Position numbers and translations under genes: made by a program. This document shows, piece after piece, positions 19,578-28,072 of a DNA stretch of 64,000 bases. The stretch spans positions 124,001-188,000 of the forward strand of contig DAOSUR010000003.1 of assembly GCA_035378985.1 (NCBI GenBank), given 5' to 3'. The first letter of the stretch is position 1. Every line of letters begins with the position of its first letter. The notes beneath the pieces were generated by a model that saw only the letters and a program-made list of their open reading frames with translations, made no database searches and was not told the origin of the DNA. The stretch is from Anaerohalosphaeraceae bacterium. GTDB lineage: Bacteria > Planctomycetota > Phycisphaerae > Sedimentisphaerales > Anaerohalosphaeraceae.

Positions 19578-19606
19578 AAGATAGGTTAATCCCTCTGCAA
19601 AGTCAA
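19578..19606 (-). promoter_or_regulatory. Promoter upstream of gltX
   Basis: Read on the minus strand, TTGACT and TATCTT are separated by exactly 17 bases and lie about 30 bases before the gltX start. This may drive the gltX-pfkB-thpR-recA-alaS-ykgJ run. Confidence 0.6.
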
Positions 19607-19757
19607 GAAGTCTCTGTCCGGCTATGAAAGCACTTGTTGCAGAACCCAATTTCTGAAACTTTTTATTGAAAATGCCGAAAGATAGTTTAGTTTATACTTC
19701 TATTAGACAAAGTGATAAAACAGAAAATTATAACAGGATACAATAAGTCGCAAAACT

Positions 19758-21470
19758 ATGAGCCCAATTGAATCCAACAATAACAATAATCAGCCGCAGC
19801 GGATGGACTTCATTCGGCAAATCATTGCGGAGGACTGTGAAAAAGGAACCTGGGGCGGTCGGGTCCATACCCGTTTTCCCCCGGAACCGAACGGCTATCT
19901 TCATATCGGACATGCCAAAAGCATTTGCCTCAACTTCGGCATCGCTCAGGAATTCGGCGGCAAGTGCAACCTGCGTTTTGACGACACCAATCCCTCCAAA
20001 GAAGACCAGGAATATGTGGATGCCATCATTGAAGATGTCCGCTGGCTGGGCTGGGATTGGGAAGACCGGCTCTATTTTGCCTCCGACTATTTCCAGCAGA
20101 TGTACGATTGGGCAGTCGAGTTAATCAAAAAAGGCAAGGCCTATGTGTGCGACCTGTCTGCGGAGGAAACCCGTCAATATCGCGGCACTCTCACCGAGCC
20201 GGGCAGAAACAGCCCTTATCGGGACCGTTCCGTCGAAGAAAATCTGGACCTTTTCGAACGGATGAAAAATGGTGAGTTCCCAGACGGCTCCCGGACTCTC
20301 AAAGCCAAAATCGACATGGCTCATCCCAATCTGAATATGCGGGACCCCGTGATGTACCGCATTCTTCATGCTACGCATCATCGAACCGGCGACAAATGGT
20401 GCATCTACCCGATGTATGACTGGGCCCACGGCCTGGAGGACTCTATCGAAGGCATCACCCACTCGATCTGTACGCTCGAATTTGAAAATCACCGCCCGCT
20501 GTACGACTGGTTCCTCGACCAGCTGGGGATTTATCATCCCCGCCAGATTGAGTTTGCCCGCCTGAACCTCACCTATACCGTGATGAGCAAGCGCAAACTC
20601 CTGCGGCTGGTCAAAGAAAACTTTGTCCGCGGCTGGGATGACCCGCGGATGCCGACCCTGCGCGGTCTGCGTCGGCGCGGCTATTCACCCGAAGCCATCC
20701 GCAATTTCTGCAAGGTCATCGGGGTCAACAAGTTCAACAGCACCGTTGATTATGCCCTTCTGGAACATTGTCTTCGCGAAGACCTCAATAAAACATCGCC
20801 GCGTGTGATGGCTGTCCTGAATCCCCTCAAAGTTGTTCTGACCAACTATCCGGAAGGACAGACCGAACTGCTCGAGGCGATTAACAATCCGGAAGACTTG
20901 TCGGCCGGCACGCGTCAGGTGCCCTTCTCCAAAGTGCTGTACATCGAGCGGGATGACTTTATGGAAAACCCGCCGAAGAAGTTTTACCGACTGGCCCCCG
21001 GCCGCGAGGTACGTCTCCGCTACGGCTACTTAATCAAATGTCAGGAGGTCATCAAAGACAGCGCCGGAAATATTGTCGAGCTCCGCTGCACCTATGACCC
21101 GGCCACCCGAGGAGGTGAAGCGCCAGACGGCCGGAAGGTCAAGGCCACGATCCACTGGGTCAGCGCCGCACACGCTTTCGATGCAGAAGTGCGGCTCTAT
21201 GAGCATCTCTTTACAAAAGAAGACCCGGAAGATGTCCCCGAAGGACAGGATTTCACGGTCAATATCAATCCGGATTCTCTGAAAATCCTGACCGGCTGCA
21301 AGGTCGAGCCGTCCTTGAAAACAACCCAGCCGTTTGACCGCTGGCAGTTCGAACGGCTCGGCTATTTCTGCACAGACCCCGACACCCGAGACGGACATCT
21401 GGTCTTCAACCGAACCGTCACGCTGAAGGATACCTGGAGCAAAATCCAGCAAAAAGGCGACGCGGAATGA
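19758..21470 (+). CDS. glnS: Glutaminyl-tRNA synthetase
   Basis: 570 residues. After an Asn-rich N-terminus comes the class I signature PPEPNGYLHIGHAKSICLN near residue 42 and the KMSKS equivalent VMSKRKLLRLV near 275; the C-terminal region is the two beta-barrel anticodon-binding domain. It charges tRNA-Gln directly. Its presence beside a separate gltX means that Gln-tRNA need not be made by the amidotransferase route. No convincing ribosome site is seen before the ATG. Divergent from gltX across a 212-base gap. Confidence 0.97.
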   Translation: MSPIESNNNNNQPQRMDFIRQIIAEDCEKGTWGGRVHTRFPPEPNGYLHIGHAKSICLNFGIAQEFGGKCNLRFDDTNPSKEDQEYVDAIIEDVRWLGWDWEDRLYFASDYFQQMYDWAVELIKKGKAYVCDLSAEETRQYRGTLTEPGRNSPYRDRSVEENLDLFERMKNGEFPDGSRTLKAKIDMAHPNLNMRDPVMYRILHATHHRTGDKWCIYPMYDWAHGLEDSIEGITHSICTLEFENHRPLYDWFLDQLGIYHPRQIEFARLNLTYTVMSKRKLLRLVKENFVRGWDDPRMPTLRGLRRRGYSPEAIRNFCKVIGVNKFNSTVDYALLEHCLREDLNKTSPRVMAVLNPLKVVLTNYPEGQTELLEAINNPEDLSAGTRQVPFSKVLYIERDDFMENPPKKFYRLAPGREVRLRYGYLIKCQEVIKDSAGNIVELRCTYDPATRGGEAPDGRKVKATIHWVSAAHAFDAEVRLYEHLFTKEDPEDVPEGQDFTVNINPDSLKILTGCKVEPSLKTTQPFDRWQFERLGYFCTDPDTRDGHLVFNRTVTLKDTWSKIQQKGDAE

Positions 21471-21471
21471 C

Positions 21472-22860
21472 ATGATTCAGCCGGAGCGGATTCGAACCCT
21501 GAACCGCCGCCAGGCCCTGAGCAGGGAATACGTTCTGTATTGGATGCAAAGCGCTCAGCGGGCCGTGTGCAATCATGCCCTCGAATACGCCGTCCGCTGT
21601 GCCAATGAACGGCAAAAACCGCTTTTGGCAGCTTTCGGGCTGACGCCTGCTTATCCGAATGCCAACCTGCGTCATTATATCTTTATGCTTGAGGGTCTTC
21701 AGGAAGCTCAGACATCACTGGCACGCCGGGACATTCAGCTGACCATCCAACTCGGCGAACCCGCGTACGTTATTTCCAACCTTGCCGCCCGAGCGGATTT
21801 GGTGATTACAGACGAAGGATACCTGCACATTCAGCGTCAATGGCGCCATACCGTCGCGGAAAAAATCGACTGCCCATTGTATGAAATCACATCCAACCTG
21901 ATTGTTCCCGTGGAAACGGCCTCCGAAAAGGAAAATTATTCCGCCGGCACGCTTCGTCCCCGAATTCATCGTCAGCTGGAACGATTTCTCATTCCGCTGC
22001 ACGAGACACGACCGCATCGGTCATCGCTTTCGCTGCAGGTAAAAAGCATCCAAATTGACAATCCTCTTAAACTGGCCCGCTCGCTGGGCATCGACAGTTC
22101 CGTTCCGCCTTCTCCTTTCTTCCGAGGCGGTTATCAGCAGGCCCGTCGGCATCTGATTCAGTTCCTCCAGACCAAACTGACCGATTATGACAAAGCCCGA
22201 AACAATCCCGTCCTCGACGGCCAGTCCAACCTGAGCCCTTATCTGCACTTCGGTCAGATTTCTCCGCTGGAAATCGCTCTGGCCGCCCGAGAAGCTGACG
22301 AGAAAGCCGCCGTCCCCTTCCTCGAAGAACTCATCGTCCGGAGGGAATTGAGTCATAACTTCGTTTACTACAACCCGAATTATGACCGATTTGAAGCCCT
22401 GCCTCATTGGGCTCAGCGAACCTTGCGGTACCATAGCCGCGACAAACGACCAGCCCTCTACACTCCTGAACAGATGGAGACGGCCTCCACAGCCGACCCG
22501 TACTGGAACGCCGCCCAAATGGAAATGGTTCTGACCGGGAAAATGCACGGGTATATGCGAATGTACTGGGGCAAGAAGGTTCTCGAATGGACCCGCCGAC
22601 CTGAAGAGGCTCTTCGAATACTCATCGCCCTCAATGACAAGTATGAACTGGACGGACGAGACCCCAACGGATACGCCGGGATTGCCTGGTGCTTGGGCAA
22701 ACATGATCGCCCCTGGAAAGAGCGTCCCGTCTTCGGTCAGGTCCGCTATATGAATGCCGCGGGGCTCCGACACAAATTCAAGGCCGATCTTTATGTGCAG
22801 AAAATCCGCCGTCTGCAGGAAGACTTGAAACAGCCTGCGGCCTTTCGGCAGATTACTTGA
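21472..22860 (+). CDS. Deoxyribodipyrimidine photolyase, class II
   Basis: 462 residues, beginning one base after the glnS stop. The C-terminal FAD-binding half has class II hallmarks MHGYMRMYWGKKVLEW (near 361) and ELDGRDPNGYAGIAWCLG (near 385), with the N-terminal antenna domain (REYVLYWMQSAQRA) typical of class II CPD photolyases. It repairs cyclobutane pyrimidine dimers using blue light, which suggests at least occasional light exposure of the organism. Its 3' end overlaps the convergent membrane-protein gene by 8 bases. Confidence 0.93.
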   Translation: MIQPERIRTLNRRQALSREYVLYWMQSAQRAVCNHALEYAVRCANERQKPLLAAFGLTPAYPNANLRHYIFMLEGLQEAQTSLARRDIQLTIQLGEPAYVISNLAARADLVITDEGYLHIQRQWRHTVAEKIDCPLYEITSNLIVPVETASEKENYSAGTLRPRIHRQLERFLIPLHETRPHRSSLSLQVKSIQIDNPLKLARSLGIDSSVPPSPFFRGGYQQARRHLIQFLQTKLTDYDKARNNPVLDGQSNLSPYLHFGQISPLEIALAAREADEKAAVPFLEELIVRRELSHNFVYYNPNYDRFEALPHWAQRTLRYHSRDKRPALYTPEQMETASTADPYWNAAQMEMVLTGKMHGYMRMYWGKKVLEWTRRPEEALRILIALNDKYELDGRDPNGYAGIAWCLGKHDRPWKERPVFGQVRYMNAAGLRHKFKADLYVQKIRRLQEDLKQPAAFRQIT

Positions 22861-23545
22861 TGTCCCATTTCGAAGAATGCTGGATGAATTTGTGCTGAAT
22901 AAACATTCCAATCAGCGTCGGCACAATAATCACAGTCGGAAGAAACCACGGATGCAGGTAAACCAAATCCTCAATATATCGAGTGGGCTGCGGCTGATTG
23001 ATTTCATATTCATGAAGAAGCGCTAAAACCCCTACCATTGTAATCAGACTGCCTCCCATACTCGTAAAGAGCATTACCGAAGCCTTCAGCAGAATAAAAG
23101 AAATCATTCCGCCCGCTACAATCCCGATAATCGCCCCCGCCCAGATATACTGCTCCGGCAGCCGGCAGGCATACCAAATCCCGCTGGTGATGATTCCTCC
23201 CGCCGCAGCTCCCAGGAAACTGACACACCATTTCATCAGCGGAACAGCCAAAAAAGCAAAAACAGCCGTTCCGGCTAATCCCCCGACTACGACATTGCCA
23301 AACCGTTCCCCCGCCATAATGCCCAAAAACATACCCAGGAGCCCGAAACAGATAACAACTAACACTCGAAAAATGCGCCATCCGTACAGCAGATAAACGA
23401 TTCCAAATGAAATAGCCAGAACAGACTGAAACCAGGTCAGCGCTGTAATTTGTTCCCAGAGGAAATCCACCGTTTGGCGAACCACGCTCACATCCGCACC
23501 TGCTGAACGATGCACCTGAGCGGCAAGAAGCAGCCAATGATCCAT
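22853..23545 (-). CDS. Polytopic membrane protein of unknown function
   Basis: 230 residues with about seven hydrophobic segments, several glycine-rich (FGLLGMFLGIMAGERFGN, AGAIIGIVAGGMISFILL), reminiscent of DUF4203/TMEM198-like proteins, but I do not recognise it with confidence. A short N-terminal region before the first segment may be periplasmic. GGAGATG precedes the ATG. No functional partner is suggested by the neighbours. Confidence 0.7.
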   Translation of the reverse strand: MDHWLLLAAQVHRSAGADVSVVRQTVDFLWEQITALTWFQSVLAISFGIVYLLYGWRIFRVLVVICFGLLGMFLGIMAGERFGNVVVGGLAGTAVFAFLAVPLMKWCVSFLGAAAGGIITSGIWYACRLPEQYIWAGAIIGIVAGGMISFILLKASVMLFTSMGGSLITMVGVLALLHEYEINQPQPTRYIEDLVYLHPWFLPTVIIVPTLIGMFIQHKFIQHSSKWDIK

Positions 23546-23700
23546 CTTTTCATCTCCGCAAAATATTCTCTATTTTAACATATATTTGCCCCCTACCAAT
23601 GTGAATATCGGTAATCTATCAGAAAAACCCTTAAAAAAAGAGGACAAGATATGTCAAAATATATCTGGTGTACCGCAAAATACTCAGGCGAGAATCAAAA

Positions 23701-23785
23701 TGCGGATGAGAGGAGTCGAACCTCCACGAGCGCAATGCCCACAGGCACCTGAAGCCTGCGCGTCTGCCAATTCCGCCACATCCGC
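23701..23785 (-). tRNA. tRNA-Leu (CAG anticodon)
   Basis: Minus-strand 85-nt cloverleaf. The acceptor GCGGATG pairs with CATCCGC, the anticodon stem CAGGC/GCCTG closes loop TTCAGGT (anticodon CAG, reading CUG), a long variable arm follows as expected for tRNA-Leu, and the T-arm contains GGTTCGACTCC. The 3' CCA is not encoded. Confidence 0.95.
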
Positions 23786-23796
23786 AACAATTGCAA

Positions 23797-23825
23797 AATA
23801 TAGCCGGGGTTCCCTATCCCGTCAA
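23797..23825 (-). promoter_or_regulatory. Promoter of tRNA-Leu
   Basis: Minus-strand TTGACG and TATATT with 17-base spacing, ending 11 bases before the mature tRNA 5' end. Confidence 0.65.
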
Positions 23826-24131
23826 GAATTATTTATCAACAGTTTTTGCCGCAAACGATTCCGAAATCTGCCCTTTATCTCGTGAAAAATAGCGTTTCCC
23901 TATATAGGAATAATCTATACTTATGTGTTTTTTTTATTTTTTCCCACAAAAAATAAATCTTCACAACTGCATTATTATCAACCACATACGCAAGTACAAA
24001 ATAATTTTTTATTCTCTCTTCTTTTCTGTAAGTAAAATTTATTGTTTGGGAGGAATATACAAGATAAAAGGGTTTTATTAAGTGACCCGTGTCTGAATAG
24101 GGGGTTGAAACTTTACGGAAAGGGTGGACAT
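23826..24131. other. Intergenic leader region of the [NiFe] hydrogenase operon
   Basis: About 300 AT-rich bases. A perfect 10-bp palindrome CCTATATAGG sits at 23899-23908, a few bases before a TATACT that could be a -10 element; a matching -35 is weak. A GGGAGG at about 24050 is not followed by a usable start codon. No reading frame can be supported. Confidence 0.45.
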
Positions 24132-25181
24132 ATGCGATTGTCCAGACGCGATTTTCTCAAAATCGCCGGTGCAGCAGGCATCACTTCGGTTCTTCCGCTC
24201 GACCTTATCCAAAAAGCCATGGCCGGCAATGGTGACCCTCGTGTCATCTGGCTTCAGGGACAAAGCTGCAGCGGCTGCAGTGTCTCCCTGCTCAACAGCG
24301 TAAAAACAACAACGATCGACGACATCCTCCTGAATAAAATCAACCTCGAATACCATTCCACCCTTATTGCAGCCGCAGGAGACCTGGCGATAAAGGGTGC
24401 CTTGGGGCCGCATCCGAATCTGACGGAACTGGCCGCATTTGAAAATCAGTGGTTAATGGAAGGCCCCAATCTGAAATTTGACTTTGACAAAGACGGGCGA
24501 GTGAATCTGGTTGATTTCAACGCTCTCTGCAAACAAGGTTATATCCTGGTTGTGGAAGGCTCGATTCCTGCAGAAGACGCCGCTTGCCCCGTGAAATTCT
24601 GCGACATCGGCGGGCATCTTTCTATGGAGGAGGCATTCAGTATCCTCAGCCAAAAAGCCGACAAAATCATCGCCCTCGGAACCTGTGCCTGCTACGGCGG
24701 CATCCCTCACGCAATTCCAAATCCAACAGGGGCCAAAGGGGTATCAGACAAACTGATTGAGCTGGGATACAGTAAACCCCTCATCAATATCCCCGGCTGC
24801 CCGGCACATCCGGACTGGTTCGTGCTGACCCTGCTGAAGGTGCTGGCCGGTCAAACCGTAACTCTCGACAGCAAAGGGCGACCAGCGGAGTTATTCGGAG
24901 ACTCCAACAGCCAGAAAGTACATGCAAAATGTCTGTTTCATCCCTCCCGCTGGCCTGGAACGGAGCCGCCGCAGGCCGAAATTCTCGGCGATTACGGCTG
25001 TCTGGAAGCGCTCGGCTGCAAGGGCAAAAACACCTGGTCAAACTGCCCTGTTCTGAAATGGAACAGCGGCGGCCCAGGCCAAAACGGTGTCAATTGGTGC
25101 GTCGAAGCTCGAACTCCGTGCTGCGGCTGCGTTGAACCGGATTTTCCGGACGGAAAGACCCCCTTTATTACAGGGTCTTAA
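24132..25181 (+). CDS. [NiFe] hydrogenase small subunit (Tat-exported) with an EF-hand/dockerin-like insert
   Basis: 349 residues. The N-terminus has a Tat signal (LSRRDFLKIAGAAG) and residues 45-52 hold SCSGCSVS for the proximal Fe-S cluster; later ligands are GTCACYGGIP, IPGCPAHPDW, HAKCLFHPSRW (distal cluster) and CVEARTPCCGC (medial region). There is no C-terminal membrane anchor, so a soluble periplasmic enzyme like Desulfovibrio HynB is likely. Residues about 117-134 form DFDKDGRVNLVDFNALCK, a calcium-loop/dockerin-type motif inside an extra stretch (about 88-136) before the conserved YILVVEGSIP. I chose the ATG at 24132 (AAGGGTGG upstream) because it starts directly with the Tat signal; an upstream TTG frame adds unrelated residues. 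Confidence 0.9.
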   Translation: MRLSRRDFLKIAGAAGITSVLPLDLIQKAMAGNGDPRVIWLQGQSCSGCSVSLLNSVKTTTIDDILLNKINLEYHSTLIAAAGDLAIKGALGPHPNLTELAAFENQWLMEGPNLKFDFDKDGRVNLVDFNALCKQGYILVVEGSIPAEDAACPVKFCDIGGHLSMEEAFSILSQKADKIIALGTCACYGGIPHAIPNPTGAKGVSDKLIELGYSKPLINIPGCPAHPDWFVLTLLKVLAGQTVTLDSKGRPAELFGDSNSQKVHAKCLFHPSRWPGTEPPQAEILGDYGCLEALGCKGKNTWSNCPVLKWNSGGPGQNGVNWCVEARTPCCGCVEPDFPDGKTPFITGS

Positions 25182-25224
25182 CCATCGGAGAAAATCAGAC
25201 CCAGTAGAACTGAGGAGATAAACA

Positions 25225-26433
25225 ATGGCGACAACCTTCACAATAGACCCCATTACACGAATTGAGGGACATTTGAAAATTGAAGTGACGGTGGATACCG
25301 TCGACAACCAGCAGCAGGTTGTCGATGCCAGGAGCTGCGGAGTGATGTTCCGAGGGTTTGAAAAAATCCTCATCAATCATGATGCATTCGACGCTCCGAT
25401 TATTTCTCAGCGAATCTGCGGCGTCTGTCCGGTTTCCCACGCCATGGCAAGCTGTCTGTCCCTCGAAAATGCTTTCGGGAGCACGCCCCCGTCCAACGGA
25501 CGCATCCTGAGAAATCTTGTGCTGGGCGCCAATTATATTCAGTCGCACATCCTGCATTTTTATCATCTGGCCGCCCTGGATTATATTAATACCCAGAGCA
25601 TTCTGGATATGGCCCCGTGGGCTCCAAGATTTACTACACCGGACATGCTTTCCGGTGTTCCGGCGGAAACCTTTGTCAGCCATTACGTACAAGCACTGAC
25701 CATCCGCCGAAAGGCTCATCAAATGGGAGCCCTCTTCGGCGGCAAACTGCCGCATTTGGCCAGTTTCATGCCGGGCGGATGTCTGGATGTGGCTGCAACA
25801 GAGAAAATAACGGCGTTTCGGACGCTGCTGGATGAAATTAAACAATTTATTGATACGGTTTTCATTCCTGATGTACAGGCATTGAAAGACTCATTTCCCC
25901 AGTACTCGCAAATCGGACACGGATGCGGAAAACTGCTTGCCTACGGTGTTTTTGATTTAAACGATGCGGGCACCTCAAAACTGCTCGATCGAGGCAGATA
26001 CGATGGAACCTCAATTGAACCGCTGGACCCCGCTGTCATTACAGAAGACGTCAAATACTCCTGGTTCAGCAGCCCCAGCGGTCTGAATCCTTCCGTTGGA
26101 GAAACCGAAGCCGACCGTTATAAAGAAGGTGCTTACTCCTGGACCAAAGCTCCTCGTTACAACGGGCAGGTTTATGAACTGGGTCCGCTGGCAAGGATGT
26201 GGGTAAACGGAGATTACCGAAACGGAATCTCCGTCATGGATCGTCTGATGGCACGAGCCCTCGAAGCCCAAAAAATTGCGTATGCCATGGACAGTGCCGA
26301 CCACACCTCGGGCTGGCTGAACGAACTTGCCGCAGGGGCACCCTCTTATTCAAAACCAGTCATTCCGACCGTTCCAAACCCGCTGAACGGAATCGGTCTG
26401 ACCGAGGCCCCGCGCGGCGCCTTAGGCCACTGA
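25225..26433 (+). CDS. [NiFe] hydrogenase large subunit, N-terminal part ending at an in-frame TGA
   Basis: 402 residues up to the TGA at 26431. The N-terminal nickel-ligand motif RICGVCPVSHA is present near residue 62, along with DPITRIEGHLKIEV and the central conserved LPHLASFMPGG region. The frame stops after EAPRGALGH, where the family normally has Trp (GALGHW). The same frame continues downstream and encodes the missing C-terminal nickel ligands. As written, this product has only two of the four Cys ligands and cannot hold the NiFe site. A TGG-to-TGA point change, a sequencing error, readthrough, or a genuine split subunit are all possible. GAGGAG lies near the ATG. Confidence 0.9.
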   Translation: MATTFTIDPITRIEGHLKIEVTVDTVDNQQQVVDARSCGVMFRGFEKILINHDAFDAPIISQRICGVCPVSHAMASCLSLENAFGSTPPSNGRILRNLVLGANYIQSHILHFYHLAALDYINTQSILDMAPWAPRFTTPDMLSGVPAETFVSHYVQALTIRRKAHQMGALFGGKLPHLASFMPGGCLDVAATEKITAFRTLLDEIKQFIDTVFIPDVQALKDSFPQYSQIGHGCGKLLAYGVFDLNDAGTSKLLDRGRYDGTSIEPLDPAVITEDVKYSWFSSPSGLNPSVGETEADRYKEGAYSWTKAPRYNGQVYELGPLARMWVNGDYRNGISVMDRLMARALEAQKIAYAMDSADHTSGWLNELAAGAPSYSKPVIPTVPNPLNGIGLTEAPRGALGH

Positions 26434-26724
26434 TCCACCATCAGTCCATACATTCCGTCCGGAAGCACCACAGTAAAAGGAAAAATCCTGCGATATCAGG
26501 TGATTACCCCGACGTCCTGGAATGCTTCTCCGCGGGACGACCAAAACCAGCCCGGTCCTCTTGAACAGGCATTAATCGGAACGCCGGTGGCGGACATCTC
26601 GCAACCGGTAGAAATTTTGCGGGTCATTCACTCCTTTGACCCCTGTCTGGCCTGCTCTGTACACCTGCTTCGCCCGGACCAGACCAAAGCCCAAAGGGTT
26701 GTTCAGACAGGATGCTGTCTTTGA
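26434..26724 (+). pseudogene. C-terminal part of the [NiFe] large subunit, in the same frame after the TGA
   Basis: Reading on from the TGA without a frame change gives 96 residues including RYQVITPTSWN, LEQALIGTPVAD and the C-terminal nickel-ligand motif SFDPCLACSVH, followed by a 19-residue tail (LLRPDQTKAQ...) that the maturation protease would remove after His. A GTG at 26500 could start a 74-residue separate peptide, but there is no well-placed ribosome site. With the TGA read through, the total would be 499 residues plus stop, a normal size for the family. The conservation of this part argues that it is, or was until recently, translated. Confidence 0.8.
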
Positions 26725-27192
26725 ATGGCGGAAAAACCCCGAACGTTAATTTTGGGCATCGGCAATATCCTTCTGGGCGATGAAGGAATCGGGATCCGGG
26801 TCATTGAACATCTGCGAAATTGTCCTCTGCCGGATTCCGTGGATATCCTGGACGGCGGCACGGCCGGTGCTGACCTGCTTGACACATTGTGCCGTTATGA
26901 GCGGGTGATTCTGATCGATGCACTGGACGGGAATTATCCTCCGGGCACCATTGTGCAGATGACACCGGATGAACTGCGGCCGCCAACCCCTTCTGCTTTA
27001 TCGCTTCACGATTTAGACTTGCCGCAGACCCTGGCTATGGCGAAAATGCTTGGACAGGCGCCGAAAGAAGCAATCATCATAGGAATTCAGCCTGAAAGGA
27101 TTGCCTGCACGATGGAGCTCAGCCCCCGGCTGAAGCGATTGCTGCCCGATGTTGCCGAGCGCGTTTTATCGTTGGTCAATCAATTCCGCTAA
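26725..27192 (+). CDS. Hydrogenase maturation protease (HyaD/HybD/HynC family)
   Basis: 155 residues, starting immediately after the stop of the large-subunit C-terminal part. GIGNILLGDEGIGIRVIEHL near residue 11 contains the nickel-sensing Glu, and DILDGGTAGADLL and LHDLDLPQTLAMA carry the other family motifs, including the metal-binding Asp and His. It clips the large-subunit tail after nickel insertion. Its intact sequence and its target tail's presence support a hydrogenase that is, or recently was, functional. Confidence 0.93.
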   Translation: MAEKPRTLILGIGNILLGDEGIGIRVIEHLRNCPLPDSVDILDGGTAGADLLDTLCRYERVILIDALDGNYPPGTIVQMTPDELRPPTPSALSLHDLDLPQTLAMAKMLGQAPKEAIIIGIQPERIACTMELSPRLKRLLPDVAERVLSLVNQFR

Positions 27193-27216
27193 TCTGACAG
27201 AAACCGGTGCCGATAT

Positions 27217-28044
27217 TCAATAAACCTGCGGAACAAAGTTTTGGTCCGTAATCGGCGGCCGCACATACCCTTTGTCCTTCTGCCGGGGCGGAAGTTTGAT
27301 CGGGGGCGGCGTCAGATCCTTATACGGAATCATGCTCAGAAGATGGGCAATGCAGTTCAGACGAGCCCGCCGTTTATCGTCCGCTTCCACCACATACCAT
27401 GGGGCCTGCTTGATGTCCGTATGCGCAAACATCTCATCCTTGGCCTTGGAATATTCCACCCAGCGGGCCCGAGACTCCAAATCCATGGGGCTCAGCTTCC
27501 ACCGCTTGGTCGGGTCCTTCAGACGAGCCTGGAAACGCCGCTCCTGCTCTTCATCGCTGACGGAAAACCAATATTTAATCAGAATAATTCCCGAGCGAAT
27601 CAGCATGCGTTCGAATTCCGGACAGGAGCGCAGAAATTCGCGGTACTCCTCCTCCGTGCAGAATCCCATTACCCGCTCTACGCCGGCCCGATTGTACCAG
27701 CTGCGGTCAAACAGAACCATTTCACCCGCCGACGGCAGATGGGCGACATACCGCTGAAAATACCACTGCGTCCTCTCTTTCTCCGTGGGCGTTCCCAAAG
27801 CCACCACGCGGCAAATGCGCGGATTCAATTTTTGTATGATTCGCTTGATGACCCCTCCCTTGCCGGCGGCATCGCGCCCTTCAAAAATGACAACAACTTT
27901 CAGGCCTTTGTGCTTAATCCATTCCTGAAGCTTGACCAGTTCAATTTGAAGTTTTTCCAGTTCCTTCTCGTAAAACTTCTTATCAAGCTTTTCCGGCTTC
28001 TCCGCAGCAGATTTTTCCCCCTTCTTTTCCCTGGCCTTACTCAT
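27217..28044 (-). CDS. ppk2: Polyphosphate kinase 2
   Basis: 275 residues. The Walker A region is FEGRDAAGKGGVIKRI near residue 55, and the lid/Walker B region FDRSWYNRAGVERVMGFC is near 113, diagnostic for PPK2. It transfers phosphate between polyphosphate and nucleotides (GDP/ADP). Length and the single domain fit class I PPK2. A Lys/Glu-rich N-terminal tail of about 25 residues precedes the core. AGGAGA lies upstream. Convergent with the hydrogenase protease. Confidence 0.93.
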   Translation of the reverse strand: MSKAREKKGEKSAAEKPEKLDKKFYEKELEKLQIELVKLQEWIKHKGLKVVVIFEGRDAAGKGGVIKRIIQKLNPRICRVVALGTPTEKERTQWYFQRYVAHLPSAGEMVLFDRSWYNRAGVERVMGFCTEEEYREFLRSCPEFERMLIRSGIILIKYWFSVSDEEQERRFQARLKDPTKRWKLSPMDLESRARWVEYSKAKDEMFAHTDIKQAPWYVVEADDKRRARLNCIAHLLSMIPYKDLTPPPIKLPPRQKDKGYVRPPITDQNFVPQVY

Positions 28045-28072
28045 CGTTTTCTCCTGTAAAAAACAAAGGCTA

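Noticed and set aside
24042..24131. Longer N-terminus of the hydrogenase small subunit from a TTG
   Set aside because: The added residues would precede the twin-arginine signal and are not family-like; the ATG at 24132 has its own ribosome site.
26431..26475. TGA as a selenocysteine codon with a SECIS hairpin
   Set aside because: The position is Trp, not Cys, in the family, and the only nearby pairing is a tiny TTCCG/CGGAA stem with a 2-base loop, unlike bacterial SECIS elements.
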